From: Terriglobia bacterium
Lineage (GTDB): Bacteria > Acidobacteriota > Terriglobia > Bryobacterales > Bryobacteraceae
Assembly (NCBI GenBank): GCA_020073305.1
Contig: JAIQFK010000018.1
Location: forward strand, 62,001-126,000
DNA: 64,000 nt
Reading direction: 5' to 3'
How positions within the stretch are numbered: the first letter of the stretch is position 1; the number at the start of each line of letters is the position of its first letter. The notes under the pieces were generated by a model. That model saw nothing but the letters and a program-made list of their open reading frames with translations. It did not search any database and was not told the DNA's origin. A program made the translations under genes and the position numbers. Shown here one piece after another: positions 61,846-64,000 of the stretch.

Positions 61846-62328
61846 TCAGATAGCAGCGCCGTAAACAGCGCGCTCGGAGGGGAACCGCAGGCAAGTGAAG
61901 TTGACGGTGTAGGTGGGCGCTTGCGTCGGATCGACGACCTCGACGAGGTTCAATCCGACCTGCGCAGCGTTGCAGAGGTACTCGAACGAGATCGGCGCCT
62001 GCTCAAAGGTAACCAGCACGCCTGTCGTCGAGCCATCGGGGTTGGGGACGTTGTAGGTGAACGCCTTCCATGGCCCCTGCATCGACTCCCAGAAAGTCTT
62101 AAGCTGGCGGGATTCGGTCCAGTTGAGGTTCGGCCGCTTGAATTGAAGCTTACGCGGGCCGATGCCGACGTAATACCGCTGCTCCTGCTTCGTGTCGAGG
62201 GTGCCGAAGCGGTGAACGATCACCGGGCGCTCGACAGAGAAGCCGAACGGGTACTGCGTTGTGAGCGGGAATGTCTGGCCCGAGTTGATCACCGTGGGGA
62301 CGGTGATCCGGCCGATGGTGTCGGACAT
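61846..62328 (-). CDS. Phage-tail-like protein (DUF2460-like)
   Basis: This 160-aa protein (TYNVPNPDGSTTGVLVTFEQ, RPNLNWTESRQLKTFWESMQ, GLNLVEVVDPTQAPTYTVNF) resembles the tail assembly proteins (DUF2460/GTA gp12-like) that precede the tail-tip genes in siphovirus and GTA clusters. It appears intact and is the first gene of the minus-strand tail cluster. No capsid, terminase or portal gene is visible in the window. Confidence 0.55.
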   Translation of the reverse strand: MSDTIGRITVPTVINSGQTFPLTTQYPFGFSVERPVIVHRFGTLDTKQEQRYYVGIGPRKLQFKRPNLNWTESRQLKTFWESMQGPWKAFTYNVPNPDGSTTGVLVTFEQAPISFEYLCNAAQVGLNLVEVVDPTQAPTYTVNFTCLRFPSERAVYGAAI

Positions 62329-62497
62329 CGGTGTGTGAGGGTGAGACTGGCCGGCGCGATCTTGCGCTGGCGACTATGTCTTGAAGGGAGAAAGAAATGC
62401 GGCGCAAAAGCCGCGACTAGCTGAGAACGGGGCGTTCCCAACAATTCAAGGGACCTCGGGTTTCCTCTCAGCCGACGTTCAAGAAAACCCGGGATCG

Positions 62498-62898
62498 TTA
62501 ACCTTCGTTAAATGCGACGGTCTTCTTGGACAATTTCTGTACAATACGCCTGACGATCGCAGCTCTACCTTTATCGAGCCTAACTATAAAATCATCCCGG
62601 CTGTCTCTAACAACACTTTGGTAAACAGCTACATCGCCGGTCGAAAGGTGAAGAGTGAAATAGCTTAGAAAATACTCCTCAGGCAAGATCACGAAAGATA
62701 CCTTTTGACTCAGAATGCGAGCTCCGGTCTTCTTACCGTTCGCGATCTGCTGGAGAAATGACTTGATGCGCGAAATTTGCTGTCGGTCGTGGACAAAGTA
62801 CCGGTAATGAATACTCTTTTCGAAGATGTTATGCGCCACGGTGTTTTTCAATGCTTCGACGCCGTTTACATCTAGTGTTATGAGCGAGAAATACGTTG
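62498..62898 (-). pseudogene. C-terminal fragment of an unknown protein
   Basis: The minus strand encodes ~130 plausible residues (VNGVEALKNTVAHNIFEKSI, HYRYFVHDRQQISRIKSFLQ, LPEEYFLSYFTLHLSTGDVA), then stops at 62498. Its N-terminal part is replaced by the start of the second IS630-type element near 62900, so the gene is truncated. Base composition is AT-richer than neighbours. Family not recognised. Confidence 0.5.
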
Positions 62899-62899
62899 C

Positions 62900-64000
62900 A
62901 TAAGTAAAAATGAGGCTGCATACTTGGGTATGCGCACAGGCCGTCCCAAGAAACCTCTGGAAATCAGCGATGAGGACCGCGAGAAATTGAACATGATGGC
63001 GCGACGACCGAAGTCGGCGCAGGCCATGGCGATGCGTGCCCGGATCGTGCTCAGCTGTGGGCAAGGGATGAACAACTCGGAGGTTGCCCGAAAGCTGCAC
63101 GTCACCGGCGCAACCATCGGTAAGTGGCGGGAACGGTTCCGAGAGTCTGGCCTGGATGGCTTGCTGGATGAGCAGCGGATCGGCGCGCCGCGTAAGATCA
63201 CCGATCAGCAAATCGAAGAAGTTGTTACCAAGACGCTGGAATCGATGCCAACCAATAGCACGCACTGGAGCACTCGCCTCATGGCCGAAGAGATGGGTCT
63301 AACGCAAAACGCCGTCGTGCGGATCTGGCGTGCTTTCGGTCTACAGCCGCATCGGGTGGAAAACTTCAAGTTTTCCAAGGACCCGCAATTTGTGGAGAAG
63401 GTGCGGGACATCGTGGGCTTGTACCTGAACCCGCCGGATCGCGCCATCGTGCTGTGTGTGGATGAAAAGAGCCAGGTCCAGGCGCTGAATCGGACCGAAC
63501 CGATTCTGCCACTGGCGCCTGGGATCCCCGCTCGGCAGTCGCATGATTACGAGCGGCATGGAGTCACGTCTCTGTTTGCGGCTATGGATGTGGCTTCCGG
63601 AGTGACCATCAGCACGTGCTACCGGCGGCACCGGCATCAGGAGTTCCTGCGCTTTCTCAACGAGATTGAGGACAACCTTCCCGCAAGGGTGGACGTGCAT
63701 CTGGTGATGGACAACTACGGCACACACAAGGTTGCTAAAGTTCGAAGTTGGCTGACGCGACACCCGCGCTATCACGTTCACTTCACGCCGACTAGCGGAA
63801 GCTGGCTGAACTTGGTGGAACGGTTGTTCGCCGAGGTAACGGAGCGTTGTGTCCGTCGAGGCAGTCACACTGCCGTTCCAGTGCTGGAGAAAGCTATGCT
63901 CGACTATTTGGACCAGCGAAACAAGAATCCCAAGCCTTTCGTATGGACCGCGGACGCGGATTTGATCCTGGGCAAGGTTGAGCGACTTTGTAAACGTATT
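62900..64000 (+). mobile_element. Second IS630-type element, cut by window end
   Basis: The left boundary is placed near a TA at about 62901-62902, where the truncated minus-strand frame ends and the transposase leader begins. The right end is beyond the window. It differs from the element at 59609-60680 at most positions, so it is a distinct IS630 lineage. Confidence 0.6.
62930..64000 (+). CDS. IS630-family transposase, partial at window edge
   Basis: Reading from the ATG at 62930, an uninterrupted frame of 357 codons continues to the last base of the window with no stop. It has an HTH (NNSEVARKLHVTGATIGKWR), a second HTH (HWSTRLMAEEMGLTQNAVVR) and the DDE core: D in IVLCVDEKSQVQALNR, D in HLVMDNYGTHKVA and E in GSWLNLVERLFAEVTERCV. 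Only the extreme C-terminus can be missing, given usual family length of ~340-370 aa. Confidence 0.9.
   Translation, partial: MRTGRPKKPLEISDEDREKLNMMARRPKSAQAMAMRARIVLSCGQGMNNSEVARKLHVTGATIGKWRERFRESGLDGLLDEQRIGAPRKITDQQIEEVVTKTLESMPTNSTHWSTRLMAEEMGLTQNAVVRIWRAFGLQPHRVENFKFSKDPQFVEKVRDIVGLYLNPPDRAIVLCVDEKSQVQALNRTEPILPLAPGIPARQSHDYERHGVTSLFAAMDVASGVTISTCYRRHRHQEFLRFLNEIEDNLPARVDVHLVMDNYGTHKVAKVRSWLTRHPRYHVHFTPTSGSWLNLVERLFAEVTERCVRRGSHTAVPVLEKAMLDYLDQRNKNPKPFVWTADADLILGKVERLCKRI

Noticed and set aside
62381-62668. Plus-strand ORF of 95 codons
   Set aside because: It overlaps the more protein-like minus-strand fragment, spans an intergenic region and lacks a ribosome-binding site.
1-64000. 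CRISPR array or cas genes
   Set aside because: No regularly spaced short direct repeats and no Cas-like protein were found.

Overview
The window looks like chromosomal DNA of an Acidobacteriota member, most plausibly a Bryobacterales/Solibacter-type soil organism. This is inferred from three very large TonB-dependent receptors with an N-terminal carboxypeptidase-regulatory (CarboxypepD_reg/Oar-like) domain, a CRTAC1/ASPIC-UnbV protein, DUF2934 and PGPGW proteins, about 55-60% GC, and a heavy load of insertion sequences. No rRNA, complete tRNA, CRISPR array or replication origin was seen.

Layout. 1-4.4 kb is scarred accessory DNA: an ECF sigma factor with a membrane partner, a truncated Na+/Ca2+ exchanger, a serine-recombinase tail beside a tRNA 3'-end-like sequence, and an intact Xre-RES toxin-antitoxin pair. 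4.7-15.5 kb is a glycan-use block: TonB receptor, 915-aa TPR protein and GH89 alpha-N-acetylglucosaminidase, with a convergent FG-GAP/ASPIC protein. An IS6-family element and a dispersed repeat follow (15.7-16.9 kb). 17.4-46.2 kb is a large stress/redox/signalling island: universal stress proteins, BON protein, bacterial eRF1-like (baeRF) protein, two paralogous 'pseudo-receiver + small membrane protein' modules, a P1B-5-like metal ATPase with a hemerythrin tail, an NtrC-type two-component system beside a TonB receptor with a His/Gly-rich loop, two DUF302 proteins, ECF sigma factor, DUF2934, response regulator, TerB-like protein, AI-2E-type permease, a third TonB receptor, exported haem protein and rubrerythrin, an Ntn-hydrolase and an M48 protease.

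46.6-64 kb is a mobile and defence region: IS481 element, dispersed repeats bracketing an intact HigBA pair, an orphan antitoxin whose toxin lost its N-terminus beside a decayed IS256-type transposase, a two-gene TIR unit (452-aa TIR protein plus a 958-aa protein I cannot assign), and a decaying phage-tail-like gene cluster (56.1-62.3 kb). In that cluster lies an oppositely oriented TIR gene that is itself split by an IS630-type element. A second IS630-type transposase runs off the right edge and truncates an unknown gene.

The strongest candidates for new biology are the TIR/958-aa pair, the IS630-silenced TIR gene carried among tail genes, the duplicated pseudo-receiver/small-membrane-protein module (one copy has Glu in place of the phosphoacceptor Asp), and a tandem duplication of a response regulator-USP-TerB unit whose two copies have decayed in complementary fashion.
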